Of a stretch of 64,000 nucleotides of DNA, positions 37,233 through 46,214 are shown piece after piece; position 1 is the stretch's first letter; every line of letters begins with the position of its first letter. The stretch comes from Clostridiales bacterium (lineage in GTDB: Bacteria; Bacillota; Clostridia; Oscillospirales; Oscillospiraceae): the NCBI GenBank assembly GCA_902363045.1, contig CABIYX010000004.1:81461-145460 (forward strand). The letters are read 5' to 3'. Position numbers and translations under genes: made by a program. The notes under the pieces were generated by a model. That model was not told the DNA's origin. It searched no databases and saw only the letters and a list, made by a program, of their open reading frames with translations.

Positions 37233-38239
37233 GCGCTCAAAAACTCCACATAGTAGGCGGGATCCAGGTGCAGGCCGTTCCACTTCAGCTCCAGGTGCAG
37301 ATGAGGGCCGGTGGCCACCCCCGTGGAGCCAACCTCCGCCACCTTCTCCCCCGCCGCCACCAGCTGTCCCTTGGAGACACACAGCTTGCTGCAATGGGCA
37401 TAAAAGGACTTGATCCCGTTCCCGTGGTCCAGCTGGAGGTACAGGCCGTGGGTATCATTTTTCCCGATGTAGTCCACTGTCCCGTCAGCAAAGGCCCCGA
37501 TGGCGTCCCCCTCCTGCCCGCCGATGTCCACCCCGTTGTGAAACTTATACTCCCCATCCACAGGGTGGTCCCGGTAGCCGTAGTCAGAGCGCAGATGGCC
37601 CAGCAGCGGAGTCACCGTCTGGAGCTCCCCCAGGGAGATCTGGTCCATGGTGTAGTTCTCCGGCAGAGCGGGCCCTGTGTAATCCGCCCGCAGGATGACC
37701 GTCCCCACAGCCGGAGCCGCCGGCTCCGCCTGTACCTGCGCCGGGGCCGGGGCCTGCGGCGGAGCAAGCCAGTCCTCCGGGACCTGCTCCAGGCGGAGAT
37801 AGTGGGCCGCCCGCTCCGCGGCCCCCGCCGGCCGGTTAAGAAAGTCCTGTTCCGTTTGGAAGGCCGCCCCGGCGGCGTAGTCCTCCGCCCCCTCGGGCAG
37901 ACCGCCCCCCGCGCCAAACACCTGGATACAGAATTCCCCCAGTTCCCCCAAAATAGGGCCCTGCCCGGACAGGGACTCCCCAAGGGCGGAAAAGGCGGCC
38001 CGGAAGTCTGTGTCCGCCGTCAAAACAGTCTGGAGACGCTGCTGGAGCTGGGCCATCCGGCCGGAGGGCGACGCGCCCCGGCCCACGAAAACCACTAGGA
38101 ACAGAGCCAGACAGACCCCCAGCTGGATCAGGCGCACCCGCTCCCGGGAGCGCGGCGCGGCTCCCCTCCCCCTCTCCGCCGGTCTGCGCGGACGCGCTCT
38201 TCTTCTTCGGCTGACCCACTGTGCGGACTGGTTGTACAT
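37229..38239 (-). CDS. M23 family membrane peptidase (SpoIVFA-like)
   Basis: 336-aa protein with an Arg-rich cytoplasmic N-terminus, one transmembrane helix (LGVCLALFLVVFVG) and a C-terminal M23/LytM domain: RDHPVDGEYKFHNGVDIGG with the zinc His and Asp, and GPHLHLELKWNG. Unlike Bacillus subtilis SpoIVFA, which is not an active peptidase, the metal-binding residues appear complete. Overlap of its stop with the M50 start suggests a complex of both at the membrane. Confidence 0.8.
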   Translation of the reverse strand: MYNQSAQWVSRRRRARPRRPAERGRGAAPRSRERVRLIQLGVCLALFLVVFVGRGASPSGRMAQLQQRLQTVLTADTDFRAAFSALGESLSGQGPILGELGEFCIQVFGAGGGLPEGAEDYAAGAAFQTEQDFLNRPAGAAERAAHYLRLEQVPEDWLAPPQAPAPAQVQAEPAAPAVGTVILRADYTGPALPENYTMDQISLGELQTVTPLLGHLRSDYGYRDHPVDGEYKFHNGVDIGGQEGDAIGAFADGTVDYIGKNDTHGLYLQLDHGNGIKSFYAHCSKLCVSKGQLVAAGEKVAEVGSTGVATGPHLHLELKWNGLHLDPAYYVEFLSA

Positions 38240-38309
38240 CCCGACCCCTCCCTTATTCGGTCTCTTTTGGACTCTTCAAGATATTCCTGAGAAGTTTCCA
38301 ATATTCCTC

Positions 38310-38338
38310 TTGACAGCCGGAAGGGAAGTTACTATAAT
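38310..38338 (+). promoter_or_regulatory. Promoter of tRNA-Pro
   Basis: Perfect TTGACA, 17-nt spacer, TATAAT, ending 17 nt before the tRNA. Confidence 0.85.
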
Positions 38339-38355
38339 AGAATAGCTTTCATAAT

Positions 38356-38432
38356 CGGGGTGTGGCGAAGCTTGGTATCGCGCTTGGTTCGGGTCCAAGA
38401 GGCCCCGGGTTCGAATCCCGGCACTCCGACCA
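38356..38432 (+). tRNA. tRNA-Pro (anticodon CGG)
   Basis: 77-nt cloverleaf with encoded CCA. Acceptor CGGGGTG pairs with CACTCCG (one G-T); anticodon stem CTTGG/CCAAG encloses TTCGGGT with CGG at 38390-38392; T arm GGTTCGAATCC. Debris of a conjugative element lies just downstream, so the locus may have served as an insertion hot spot. Confidence 0.95.
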
Positions 38433-38488
38433 TGCGGAGTATCATTAAAGGATCTGAAAAGGTCTGCTGATGATACTCCGCATTTTTT
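38433..38488 (+). terminator. Terminator of tRNA-Pro
   Basis: Perfect 14-bp arms (ATGCGGAGTATCAT and ATGATACTCCGCAT) with a 24-nt loop and a T5 tract. The first arm begins with the last base of the tRNA. Confidence 0.8.
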
Positions 38489-38498
38489 ATTTCCAAGT

Positions 38499-38640
38499 TT
38501 ATATAGCGATCTGTGTGGGGGCGTAGCTTAATGCTACGCCTTTTCTCGTTTCCAAAAGAATATCCCGCTCGGGGATCTTCCGGCGATCCGGAACCTCAAA
38601 AGCCCCGATGCAGTTGTAGTGGATCGTTACCCGCTGATTG
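38499..38640 (-). pseudogene. C-terminal remnant of a large serine recombinase
   Basis: The last 45 or so residues (RVTIHYNCIGAFEVPD, KIPERDILLETRKGVALSY) resemble the C-terminus of TndX/TnpX-type large serine recombinases of Firmicute transposons, where a beta strand of the type IHYNFIG precedes a KGVA.SY tail. Everything upstream is missing; the frame then runs into the traG region on the other strand. It marks the end of a decayed integrative element. Family call is from motif memory. Confidence 0.5.
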
Positions 38641-40454
38641 GTAATCTGGACCACATCAAATCCAAGACGGTGGGCGATGGCCAACACGGCACCGCCCGAT
38701 GGGCCACCAAAAAGGAGATCCAGCAGACCTTCCAGCACATTCCTTTTCGTCCCGATACATGGCGGAAAGGAAAGGACCTTCCTGCAGACCAAGGATTGGT
38801 GCTCGGGTGTGTGGGCGGCGGCCCAGCTGCCGGTTCATTATGGACCACTCTGTTCAAGCGGAGAAAGAAGGGCACGGAACGCCCCGCCCTTCAGGCGCTG
38901 GTGGATACCGACGACATCCACTGCCTGATGATCGGCGCATCCGGCATTGGCAAGACAGCCTTCTTTCTCTATCCCAATCTGGAATACGCCTGCGCCTGTG
39001 GGATGAGTTTTCTGGCGCTGGATACCAAAGGAGATCTGGCGCGGAACTACGGAACCATCGCCTCCCGGTGCTACGGCTATCAGGTGGCGGTCATTGACCT
39101 GCGAAACCCCACCCGCTCGGACGGATACAATCTGCTGACCCTCATCAACCACTACATGGATGTCTGTCGTGAGGATGAGAAGAACCTTGCCGCCCGTGCC
39201 AAGGCAGAGAAGTATGCCAAGATCCTCTCCAAGACCATCGTCAACCCGGATGGGGATGCATCCCAGTACGGTCAGAACGCCTTCTTCTATGACGCGGCCG
39301 AGGGCCTGCTCACCGCTGTGGTCCTGCTGCTGGCGGAGTACCTTCCCCCTGACAAAAAAACTGGGACAGAACGGCGGCACATCGTCAGCGTATTTAAGCT
39401 GGTGCAGGACCTCCTTGCGCCCAGCAGATCCGCAAAGGGGAAAAACGGCTTCCAAATTTTGATGAACAAACTGCCGGACACCCATAAGGCCCGGTGGTTT
39501 GCTGGGGCGGCTTTGAACAGTGCGGATCAGGCGATGATGTCCGTCATGTCCACCGTCCTCTCCCGGCTCAATGCCTTTTTGGATTCAGAGTTGGAGCAGG
39601 TCCTCTGCTTCGACAGCGCCATCAACGCCGAATCCTTCGCCAGCAGAAAGTCCGCCATTTTCCTCATCCTCCCCGAAGAAGATCCCAGCAAGAATTTTAT
39701 GGCGGGTCTTATGATCCAGACCCTCAGCCGGGAATTGTTTGCGGTGGCAGATGAAAATGGCGGTAAACTGAAAAACCGTGTGGTGCTGTTCTGCGACGAA
39801 CTGGGCACCATGCCCGCTTTTGACATTCTCCCCCTCTTCTCTGCCGGCCGGTCCCGGAAGTTGACGCTGGTACCCATCATCCAAAGCCTTGCTCAGTTGG
39901 AGAAGAACTATGGCAAGGAGGGCGCGGAGATCATTCAGGATAACGTGCAGGACACCATCTTCGGCGGCTTTGCCCCCAACAGTCAGACTGCGGAAATGCT
40001 CTCCAAGGTCCTTGGGAACCGGACGGTCATGAGCGGCTCCATCAGCCGGGGGAAGAACGATCCCAGCCAGTCCCTCCAGATGATCGAGCGGCCACTGATG
40101 ACGCCGGACGAACTCAAGTCCATTCCCAAGGGACAGTTCATCGTGATGAAGACAGGCACGCACCCTATGCGCACCCGCCTGCGGCTCTTTCTGGAATGGG
40201 GGATCACCTTTGGAGCGCCCTATATCCTGCCGGAGAAGGCTGCGCGGAAAGTAGCCTATGCCAGCAGGAAGGAGTTAGAAGCGGCTATCGATGCCCATAT
40301 CCGTGATCAGGCGGCAGTTCAGGCAGAATCCGCCGGCACATCCCCTGCTCCCACAGGCGGTGACCCGCAGAACGACAAAAACGATGCGGAGCAGTCAAAA
40401 CCGGTCGACCTGCGCACGGATACAGAGAAGGAGCGCGACTATGGGGTATTTTGA
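38619..40454 (+). pseudogene. traG: VirD4/TraG-type coupling protein, 5'-truncated
   Basis: 611-residue open frame of a type IV coupling ATPase that would link a relaxosome to a conjugation channel. Walker A is GASGIGKTAFF; Walker B VVLFCDELGTMP; VirD4 motifs GFAPNSQTAEMLSKVLG and DELKSIPKGQFIV are intact. The usual N-terminal transmembrane pair is missing: the frame opens just after a TAG and the first candidate start is a GTG without a ribosome binding site, next to the recombinase remnant. No other conjugation genes are present, so it is probably non-functional. The next gene overlaps its end. Confidence 0.75.
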
Positions 40455-40695
40455 AAAAATCTACCGCTCTGACCTGAGTCATCGGGCCAGAGCGGTCTAT
40501 ATGTATCTGAAGGATCGGGCAGACGGCAGCGGGCGCTGCTGGCCCGGGATCAATACCATTGCGGTGGAGCTGGGCTTGTCCCGCTCCACCGTCAAGAGGG
40601 CGCTGACGGAACTATACCGGGAAGAACTGATCGCCAAGCTGCCCAGGCAGCGGAGTAACGGAGGATGTACCTCGAATCTCTATCGGCTCCTGTGA
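40441..40695 (+). CDS. Small helix-turn-helix protein of the element remnant
   Basis: 84-aa winged/HTH protein (INTIAVELGLSRSTVKRALTELYREELI), similar to the HTH_36 type proteins that accompany replication initiators or conjugation genes in clostridial elements. It overlaps the traG end by 14 nt. It may still bind DNA, but no partner remains. Confidence 0.7.
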   Translation: MGYFEKIYRSDLSHRARAVYMYLKDRADGSGRCWPGINTIAVELGLSRSTVKRALTELYREELIAKLPRQRSNGGCTSNLYRLL

Positions 40696-40704
40696 CTGCA
40701 AAAA

Positions 40705-40738
40705 GCGGACGCTCCCGCCAAGGGGAGCGTCCGCCTGT
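40705..40738 (+). terminator. Stem-loop terminator after the HTH gene
   Basis: Perfect 12-bp stem GCGGACGCTCCC with a 6-nt loop, followed by CTGTTG; T-poor, so efficiency is uncertain. Confidence 0.55.
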
Positions 40739-40797
40739 TGATAGAACCGGGGGCCGGTTCAGGGTGGCCCCGCAAGAAGGCCCCACTCTAAGGAGAG

Positions 40798-40968
40798 ATC
40801 AAGACAGAGAAGAAACAAATCTTTCAAGATTTTGGAGTATGTCAGTACCCTAATCTGACACCAGATGAGATTCAAAATCTGCTGCTCCGTTCTTCATCCG
40901 CTGCTGATTATGCCGAGACCCTGCCACAGCTGGAAAAACAAGGATTTACAGGGGACGGCGATTGCTAG
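40798..40968 (+). pseudogene. Small open frame without a standard start, mobile-element debris
   Basis: About 56 codons (KQIFQDFGVCQYPNLTPDEI, ADYAETLPQLEKQGFTGDG) ending in TAG. An AAGGAGAG precedes the frame, but the next codon is ATC, not a usual start. The sequence is protein-like and acidic. Probably a relic of an element gene whose start was mutated; function unknown. Confidence 0.35.
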
Positions 40969-41294
40969 CTGGGAGTCCCTCTTACAGTTGAAAACATTGC
41001 CCTGAAGTGCAGTGTGTCTGAATCAGTTTGCTCCGCCCGATTGCCTGACAGTGAACTGGAAGTGATCCGGACACTACGGGGGCAGCGTATGGGTATCAGG
41101 TAGGATCGGAGGGACACAGCATCTTCTTCAGCGGAGACTATACGGAGCACACTTTGGTCTACACAGCCGATCTTATCTGGAATGTGAAGGTCGATTTGGC
41201 GGTGCTGGACAGTTCCTGCGGGACGGAACCCCGAACAGCGGAGGATATGCGTCTGGATATTCTGACTGCGGTGGAGAAAACGCTTGCCTGGTAG
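40969..41294 (+). pseudogene. Decayed ORF fragment before the trp promoter
   Basis: A protein-like stretch is split over two frames: VPLTVENIALKCSVSESVC in one, and GYQVGSEGHSIFFSGDYTEH to DMRLDILTAVEKTLAW ending at TAG in another. A shift near 41080 would join them. No start or ribosome binding site. No family recognised; with its neighbours it is read as element debris. Confidence 0.4.
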
Positions 41295-41384
41295 AGGCGC
41301 GTCCTTTTCCGGTGCCTAAGTTTTGTCAAGGGCCAGAATCGGCTCTGCTTCTCCGATGGGCACGGAAAATTTTTGTGATAGGTC

Positions 41385-41414
41385 TTGACAAGCGGAGGAA
41401 CGTGGTAGTATAGT
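41385..41414 (+). promoter_or_regulatory. Promoter of the trp operon
   Basis: TTGACA, 18-nt spacer, TATAGT, about 350 nt before trpE and directly upstream of the T-box leader. Confidence 0.75.
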
Positions 41415-41420
41415 AAGAAA

Positions 41421-41712
41421 AAATTTAATATCCTAAACCGTTGAAGCGGAGATAACGGCAATCATGCCTTTACAGAGAGCCTGTGGTGCTGAGAGTCAGG
41501 TAAGAAACAAGTTGTCAAATGGACCGCTGAGGGCGCAGCCAAATGTGAGATTCACAGAGTATGCTGCGACGTTGCAGGCAGACGTCATTTGCCGGGGATA
41601 TGTTGGTATCCTGCTAAGTGCACGGGTCATACCGTGAATCAAGGTGGCACCGCGGATAAAGTATTTTATTCGTCCTTGACAGAACATAGTTTCTGTCAGG
41701 GACGATTTTTTG
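41421..41712 (+). ncRNA. Tryptophan T-box leader
   Basis: Cis-acting RNA that senses uncharged tRNA-Trp and controls termination before trpE. The T-box core AAGGTGGCACCGCGG is at 41641-41655. In stem I the specifier loop strand reads AAATGGACC with TGG (Trp) at 41520-41522. The terminator has CGTCCTTGACAG pairing with CTGTCAGGGACG, then TTTTTT. Under tryptophan shortage the tRNA acceptor end pairs with the GGTGGCACC bulge and the antiterminator forms. Confidence 0.9.
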
Positions 41713-41749
41713 CTCCTCTGGCAGAAACGCCAGAGGAGCATTTTTATTT
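41712..41749 (+). terminator. Second hairpin between T-box and trpE
   Basis: Perfect 11-bp stem GCTCCTCTGGC / GCCAGAGGAGC with a 6-nt loop, followed by ATTTTTATTT. It looks like a second, T-box-independent terminator immediately after the first one. Confidence 0.55.
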
Positions 41750-41762
41750 GGAGGTGCAGACC

Positions 41763-43229
41763 ATGCAAATCGTTCCCACATTGGAGAAAGTTAAAGAGAT
41801 TGCTTCTACCGGAGGATACCGGGTGCTTCCGGTGAGCTGTGAGATCCTGTCTGACTTCACCACGCCCATAGAAGCCATGCGCATCCTGAAGCAGGTCTCC
41901 GCTCACTGTTATATGCTGGAATCCGCGGCCAGCCATAAGACCTGGGGACGCTACACCTTCCTGGGCTTTGACCCCAGTCTGGAGATCACCTGCAGGAACG
42001 GGGAGATGCGGGCCGGATGCCTGCACTTCCCAACGGCGGACCCGTCCGCTTACCTGCGTCAGGTCCTGGAGGAGCACAAAAGCCCCCGTTTTGACCATCT
42101 CCCTCCCTTCACCGGCGGGCTTGTGGGATACTTCTCCTATGACTATCTGGGGTACAGCGAGCCGTCCGTCCGGGCGGAGGTAGAGGACAGGGAGGAATTT
42201 CGGGATCTTGACCTGATGCTCTTTGACAAGGTCATCGCCTTTGACCATCTCCGGCAGAAGCTCATTCTTATGGTCAATATGTCCCTGGACGAGCCGGAGA
42301 CCGGCTACAACAAGGCGGTGCTGGAGCTCAGACAGCTTGCGGAACTGCTGCGGACCGGAGCGAAGCAGCGGGACCATGCCGGGCGGCTCCTGGGGCCGGT
42401 GACGCCGCTGTTCGGCCGGGAGGACTTCTGCCGCATGGTGGAGCGGGCCAAGGTCCACATCCGGGAAGGGGATATTTTTCAGATCGTCCTCTCCAACTGC
42501 CTGTCGGCCCCCTTTGAGGGCAGCCTGTTCAACACCTACCGGGTGCTGCGCACCTTGAACCCCTCCCCCTATATGTTCTATTTTTCCGGAACCGATGTGG
42601 AGGTGGCGGGGGCATCGCCGGAGACGCTGGTCAAGCTGGAAAACGGCGTGCTCCACACCTTCCCTCTGGCGGGCACCCGACCCAGGGGAAATGCCCCGGA
42701 GGAGGACCAGGCTATGGAGACAGAGCTGCTCTCCGATGAGAAAGAACTGGCAGAGCACAATATGCTGGTGGACCTGGGGCGGAACGATTTGGGCAAGGTC
42801 AGCCGGTTCGGCACGGTCCAGGTGGAGAAATTCCACACCATTGAGCGCTTCTCCCATGTCATGCACATCGGCTCCACCGTGCGGGGCGAGCTCCGGGAGG
42901 ACAAGGACGCGCTGGACGCCATCGAGGCGGTGCTGCCCGCCGGGACTCTCTCCGGAGCGCCTAAGCTCCGGGCCTGCCAGCTGATTGCGGAGCTGGAGAA
43001 CAACAAGCGGGGCATCTACGGCGGGGCCATCGGCTACATCGACTTCACCGGGAATATGGACACCTGTATCGCCATCCGGATCGCCTATCAGAAGAACGGC
43101 AGGGTGTTCGTGAGAAGCGGAGCCGGGATCGTGGCCGACTCGGTCCCGGAGCAGGAATTTGAGGAATGTATGAACAAGGCGCGGGCGTCCCTGAGGGCGC
43201 TGGAGCTTGCACAGGAGGTGGAGCTATGA
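41763..43229 (+). CDS. trpE: Anthranilate synthase component I
   Basis: 488-aa enzyme converting chorismate with ammonia (from TrpG) to anthranilate, the first step of tryptophan synthesis. The N-terminal domain has the MLESA motif of the tryptophan feedback site; the chorismate-binding domain shows GDIFQIVLSNCL, PLAGTRPRGN and SGAPKLRACQLI. The start ATG follows GGAGGT; the upstream in-frame sequence is T-box leader, not protein. First gene of trpEGDCFBA. Confidence 0.95.
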   Translation: MQIVPTLEKVKEIASTGGYRVLPVSCEILSDFTTPIEAMRILKQVSAHCYMLESAASHKTWGRYTFLGFDPSLEITCRNGEMRAGCLHFPTADPSAYLRQVLEEHKSPRFDHLPPFTGGLVGYFSYDYLGYSEPSVRAEVEDREEFRDLDLMLFDKVIAFDHLRQKLILMVNMSLDEPETGYNKAVLELRQLAELLRTGAKQRDHAGRLLGPVTPLFGREDFCRMVERAKVHIREGDIFQIVLSNCLSAPFEGSLFNTYRVLRTLNPSPYMFYFSGTDVEVAGASPETLVKLENGVLHTFPLAGTRPRGNAPEEDQAMETELLSDEKELAEHNMLVDLGRNDLGKVSRFGTVQVEKFHTIERFSHVMHIGSTVRGELREDKDALDAIEAVLPAGTLSGAPKLRACQLIAELENNKRGIYGGAIGYIDFTGNMDTCIAIRIAYQKNGRVFVRSGAGIVADSVPEQEFEECMNKARASLRALELAQEVEL

Positions 43230-43795
43230 TCCTGCTGATTGACAACTATGACAGCTTTTCCTATAACCTCTATCAGCTGACCGGCCAGCTCTGTCCGGAC
43301 ATTCAGGTCATTCGAAACGATGAACTGTCGGTGGAAGAGATCAGGACGCTGCAGCCGGAACGGATCATCCTCTCCCCCGGCCCGGGGAGGCCGGAGGACG
43401 CGGGGATCACCATGGAGGTGGTGACCGCTCTGAGAAGCGAAATTCCCATCCTGGGGGTCTGCCTGGGACACCAGGCCATTTGTGCTGCCTTTGGCGCCTC
43501 CATTACCTACGCCAAGGCGCTGATGCACGGGAAGCAGTCCCAGGTCCGATTCGATCCGGACTGCCCACTGTTCCGGGGCTGTCCGGAAACAGCCCTTGTG
43601 GGGAGGTATCACTCCCTGGCGGCGGACGCCGAAACCCTTCCGGAGTGCCTGAAGGTCACCGCTCGAACCGAGGACGGAGAGGTCATGGCGGTGCAGCACA
43701 GGGCGCATCCAATCTACGGCGTACAGTTCCACCCGGAGTCCATTTTGACGCCCAACGGGAAAACCATGCTCCAAAACTTCATAAAGGGGATGTAA
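43226..43795 (+). CDS. trpG: Anthranilate synthase component II (glutamine amidotransferase)
   Basis: 189-aa class I glutamine amidotransferase supplying ammonia to TrpE. DNYDSFSYNL, the oxyanion loop SPGPGRPEDAG, the nucleophile Cys in GVCLGHQAI and the His-Glu pair in YGVQFHPESI are present. ATGA overlap with trpE. A stand-alone trpG, not fused to trpD. Confidence 0.95.
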   Translation: MILLIDNYDSFSYNLYQLTGQLCPDIQVIRNDELSVEEIRTLQPERIILSPGPGRPEDAGITMEVVTALRSEIPILGVCLGHQAICAAFGASITYAKALMHGKQSQVRFDPDCPLFRGCPETALVGRYHSLAADAETLPECLKVTARTEDGEVMAVQHRAHPIYGVQFHPESILTPNGKTMLQNFIKGM

Positions 43796-43798
43796 ATC

Positions 43799-44830
43799 AT
43801 GATCAAAGAAGCTATCGTCAAGATCGTCAATAAAGGGGACCTCACTTATGAGGAGGCCTACACCGTGATGAATGAGATCATGGGCGGCCAGACCACCCCC
43901 ACCCAAAACGCCGCCTTTCTTGCCGCCCTCTCCACCAAGAGCGCCCGGGCGGAGACCACCGACGAGATCGCCGGATGCGCCGCCGCCATGCGGGGCCACG
44001 CCGTCAAGGTGGAGACCGGCATGGAGCTCTTTGAGATCGTGGGCACCGGCGGAGACAACGCCGGCAGCTTCAACATCTCCACCACCGCCGCCCTGGTGGC
44101 GGCGGCAGGGGGCATGAAGGTGGCCAAGCACGGCAACCGAGCGGCCTCCTCCCTGTGCGGCACGGCGGACTGTCTGGAGGCGCTGGGGGTCAATATCCAC
44201 CAGAGCCCCGAAAAGTGCGTGGAGCTGCTCCGGGACGTGGGAATGTGCTTTTTCTTCGCCCAGGATTATCACACCTCCATGAAATATGTGGGTGCAATCC
44301 GCAAGGAGCTGGGCTTCCGCACCGTATTCAATATCCTCGGCCCGCTGACCAACCCCGGAACGCCCTCCCAGCAGCTCCTTGGAGTTTACGACGACTATCT
44401 GGTGGAGCCACTGGCCCAGGTGCTCATCAATCTGGGGATCAAGCGGGGCATGGTGGTATACGGGCAGGACAAGCTGGACGAGATCTCCCTGAGCGCGCCC
44501 ACCACCGTCTGTGAGATCCGGGACGGCTGGTTCAAGTCCTCGGTCATCACCCCGGAGGATTTTGGATTTGACCGCTGCACAAAAGAGGAGCTGAAGGGCG
44601 GGACGCCGGAGGAGAACGCCACCATTACCAGAGCTATTTTGAGCGGCGAGCAGGGCGCCAAACGGAACGCGGTGCTGCTCAATGCTGGGGCGGCCCTGTA
44701 TATCGGCGAAAAGGCGGACAGCATGAAGGCAGGCGTGGCTCTGGCGGCGGAACTCATCGACAGCGGAAGGGCTGCCGCCGTGCTGGAGCGGCTGATCGCG
44801 GTCAGCAACGGCCCGGAGGTGGAGGCATGA
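43799..44830 (+). CDS. trpD: Anthranilate phosphoribosyltransferase
   Basis: 343-aa enzyme transferring phosphoribose from PRPP to anthranilate. PRPP-binding [14 protein letters not shown] and [21 protein letters not shown] (in part) are clear; [13 protein letters not shown] matches the family. It follows trpG by 3 nt and overlaps trpC. Confidence 0.95.
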   Translation: MIKEAIVKIVNKGDLTYEEAYTVMNEIMGGQTTPTQNAAFLAALSTKSARAETTDEIAGCAAAMRGHAVKVETGMELFEIVGTGGDNAGSFNISTTAALVAAAGGMKVAKHGNRAASSLCGTADCLEALGVNIHQSPEKCVELLRDVGMCFFFAQDYHTSMKYVGAIRKELGFRTVFNILGPLTNPGTPSQQLLGVYDDYLVEPLAQVLINLGIKRGMVVYGQDKLDEISLSAPTTVCEIRDGWFKSSVITPEDFGFDRCTKEELKGGTPEENATITRAILSGEQGAKRNAVLLNAGAALYIGEKADSMKAGVALAAELIDSGRAAAVLERLIAVSNGPEVEA

Positions 44831-45609
44831 CCATATTGGACCAGCTGGCCGGCCACGCCCGGGAGCGGGTGGCGGCATCCAAGAGCGCTGTCTCTCTGAA
44901 AGATCGGTGTTGGCAGGCGTTTTCTCTCCCCAAAGGAGATTTTGGATTTGAGAAAGCCCTGAGAAAAGACGGACTTTCCTTCATTTGTGAGTGCAAGCGG
45001 GCATCACCCTCTAAGGGACTCATCGCCCCGGAGTTTCCCTATCTCCAAATCGCTCTGGATTATGAGGCGGCGGAGGCGGAGGCCATCTCAGTGCTCACCG
45101 AGCCTAAGTGGTTCCTGGGCAGCGACCAGTATTTGCAGGAGATCGCCCGGACGGTCTCCCTCCCCTGCCTGCGGAAGGACTTTACCGTAGACGAATATAT
45201 GATCTATGAGGCGAAGGTACTGGGGGCGGCGGCAGTACTGCTGATCTGCTCCATTTTGACCGAGGGGCAAATCAAAGAATACCTACACATTTGCGATGAG
45301 CTGGGCCTGTCCGCCCTGGTGGAGGTCCACAACGAGGCAGAAGCGGACATTGCCCTCCGGGCAGGGGCGCGGATCATTGGGGTGAACAACCGCAACCTGA
45401 ATGATTTCTCTGTGGACCCGGACAACAGTCGCCGGCTCAGGGCGCTGATTCCCCGCGAGGTACTGTTTGTTTCCGAAAGCGGCATCCGAAGCGCCGGAGA
45501 CGTCGCAGCGCTCCGGGAGATGGGAGCGGACGGAGTCCTGATTGGAGAGTCTCTGATGCGGACGGCCGATAAAAAGGCTGCCCTGGCGGGATTGCGAGGT
45601 GGAATATGA
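44827..45609 (+). CDS. trpC: Indole-3-glycerol phosphate synthase
   Basis: 260-aa TIM-barrel enzyme that closes the indole ring. Conserved [20 protein letters not shown] (catalytic Lys), LVEVHNE, GVNNRNL and SESGI are all present. ATGA overlaps with both neighbours indicate tight coupling. Confidence 0.95.
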   Translation: MTILDQLAGHARERVAASKSAVSLKDRCWQAFSLPKGDFGFEKALRKDGLSFICECKRASPSKGLIAPEFPYLQIALDYEAAEAEAISVLTEPKWFLGSDQYLQEIARTVSLPCLRKDFTVDEYMIYEAKVLGAAAVLLICSILTEGQIKEYLHICDELGLSALVEVHNEAEADIALRAGARIIGVNNRNLNDFSVDPDNSRRLRALIPREVLFVSESGIRSAGDVAALREMGADGVLIGESLMRTADKKAALAGLRGGI

Positions 45610-46214
45610 CAAAAATCAAACTGTGCGGTCTGTCTCGCCCTCAGGATATTCTGGCCGCAAATCAGCTGAGACCGGAATATATCGGTTTCGTTTTTGCCCC
45701 TAAAAGCAGCCGGTATATCTCCTCTGGGCAGGCTCGGGAACTCAAAGCGCTTCTCTCACCTCAAATCCGGGCAGTGGGGGTCTTTGTAAACGAGGGAATA
45801 GACAGAGTAGAAGAACTGCTGAACAGCGGCGTCATCGACCTGGCACAGCTCCACGGCAGTGAAGATGCGGACTATATCCGGAAGCTGCGGACACGCACCG
45901 GAAAGCCGGTCATTCAGGCCTTCCGCATTACATCCGAGGAGGATGTTAGGCGGGCTGAACACAGCGTGGCTGACCACATCCTGCTGGACGCCGGTGCGGG
46001 TACGGGGACGGTCTTCGACTGGGACCTGCTCCGGCAGACCCAGAGGCCCTATTTCCTGGCCGGCGGACTGGGACCGGAGAATGTAAAAGGGGCGGTGGAG
46101 CGGCTTCATCCCTATGCGGTGGACGTCAGCTCCGGCATTGAGACGGATGGGGTCAAGGACCCTGAAAAAATGGCGGCCTTTGTGGCCGCAGTCAGAAAGG
46201 AAGCGAGCGCATGA
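45606..46214 (+). CDS. trpF: Phosphoribosylanthranilate isomerase
   Basis: 202-aa TIM-barrel isomerase. [11 protein letters not shown] carries the catalytic Cys, LAQLHGSED the substrate loop, [14 protein letters not shown] the catalytic Asp, and [16 protein letters not shown] the phosphate-binding end. A separate gene, not fused to trpC. Confidence 0.93.
   Translation: MTKIKLCGLSRPQDILAANQLRPEYIGFVFAPKSSRYISSGQARELKALLSPQIRAVGVFVNEGIDRVEELLNSGVIDLAQLHGSEDADYIRKLRTRTGKPVIQAFRITSEEDVRRAEHSVADHILLDAGAGTGTVFDWDLLRQTQRPYFLAGGLGPENVKGAVERLHPYAVDVSSGIETDGVKDPEKMAAFVAAVRKEASA

Noticed and set aside
43088..44878. 596-codon antisense frame over trpG and trpD
   Set aside because: The sense genes have every catalytic motif; the antisense product has none.
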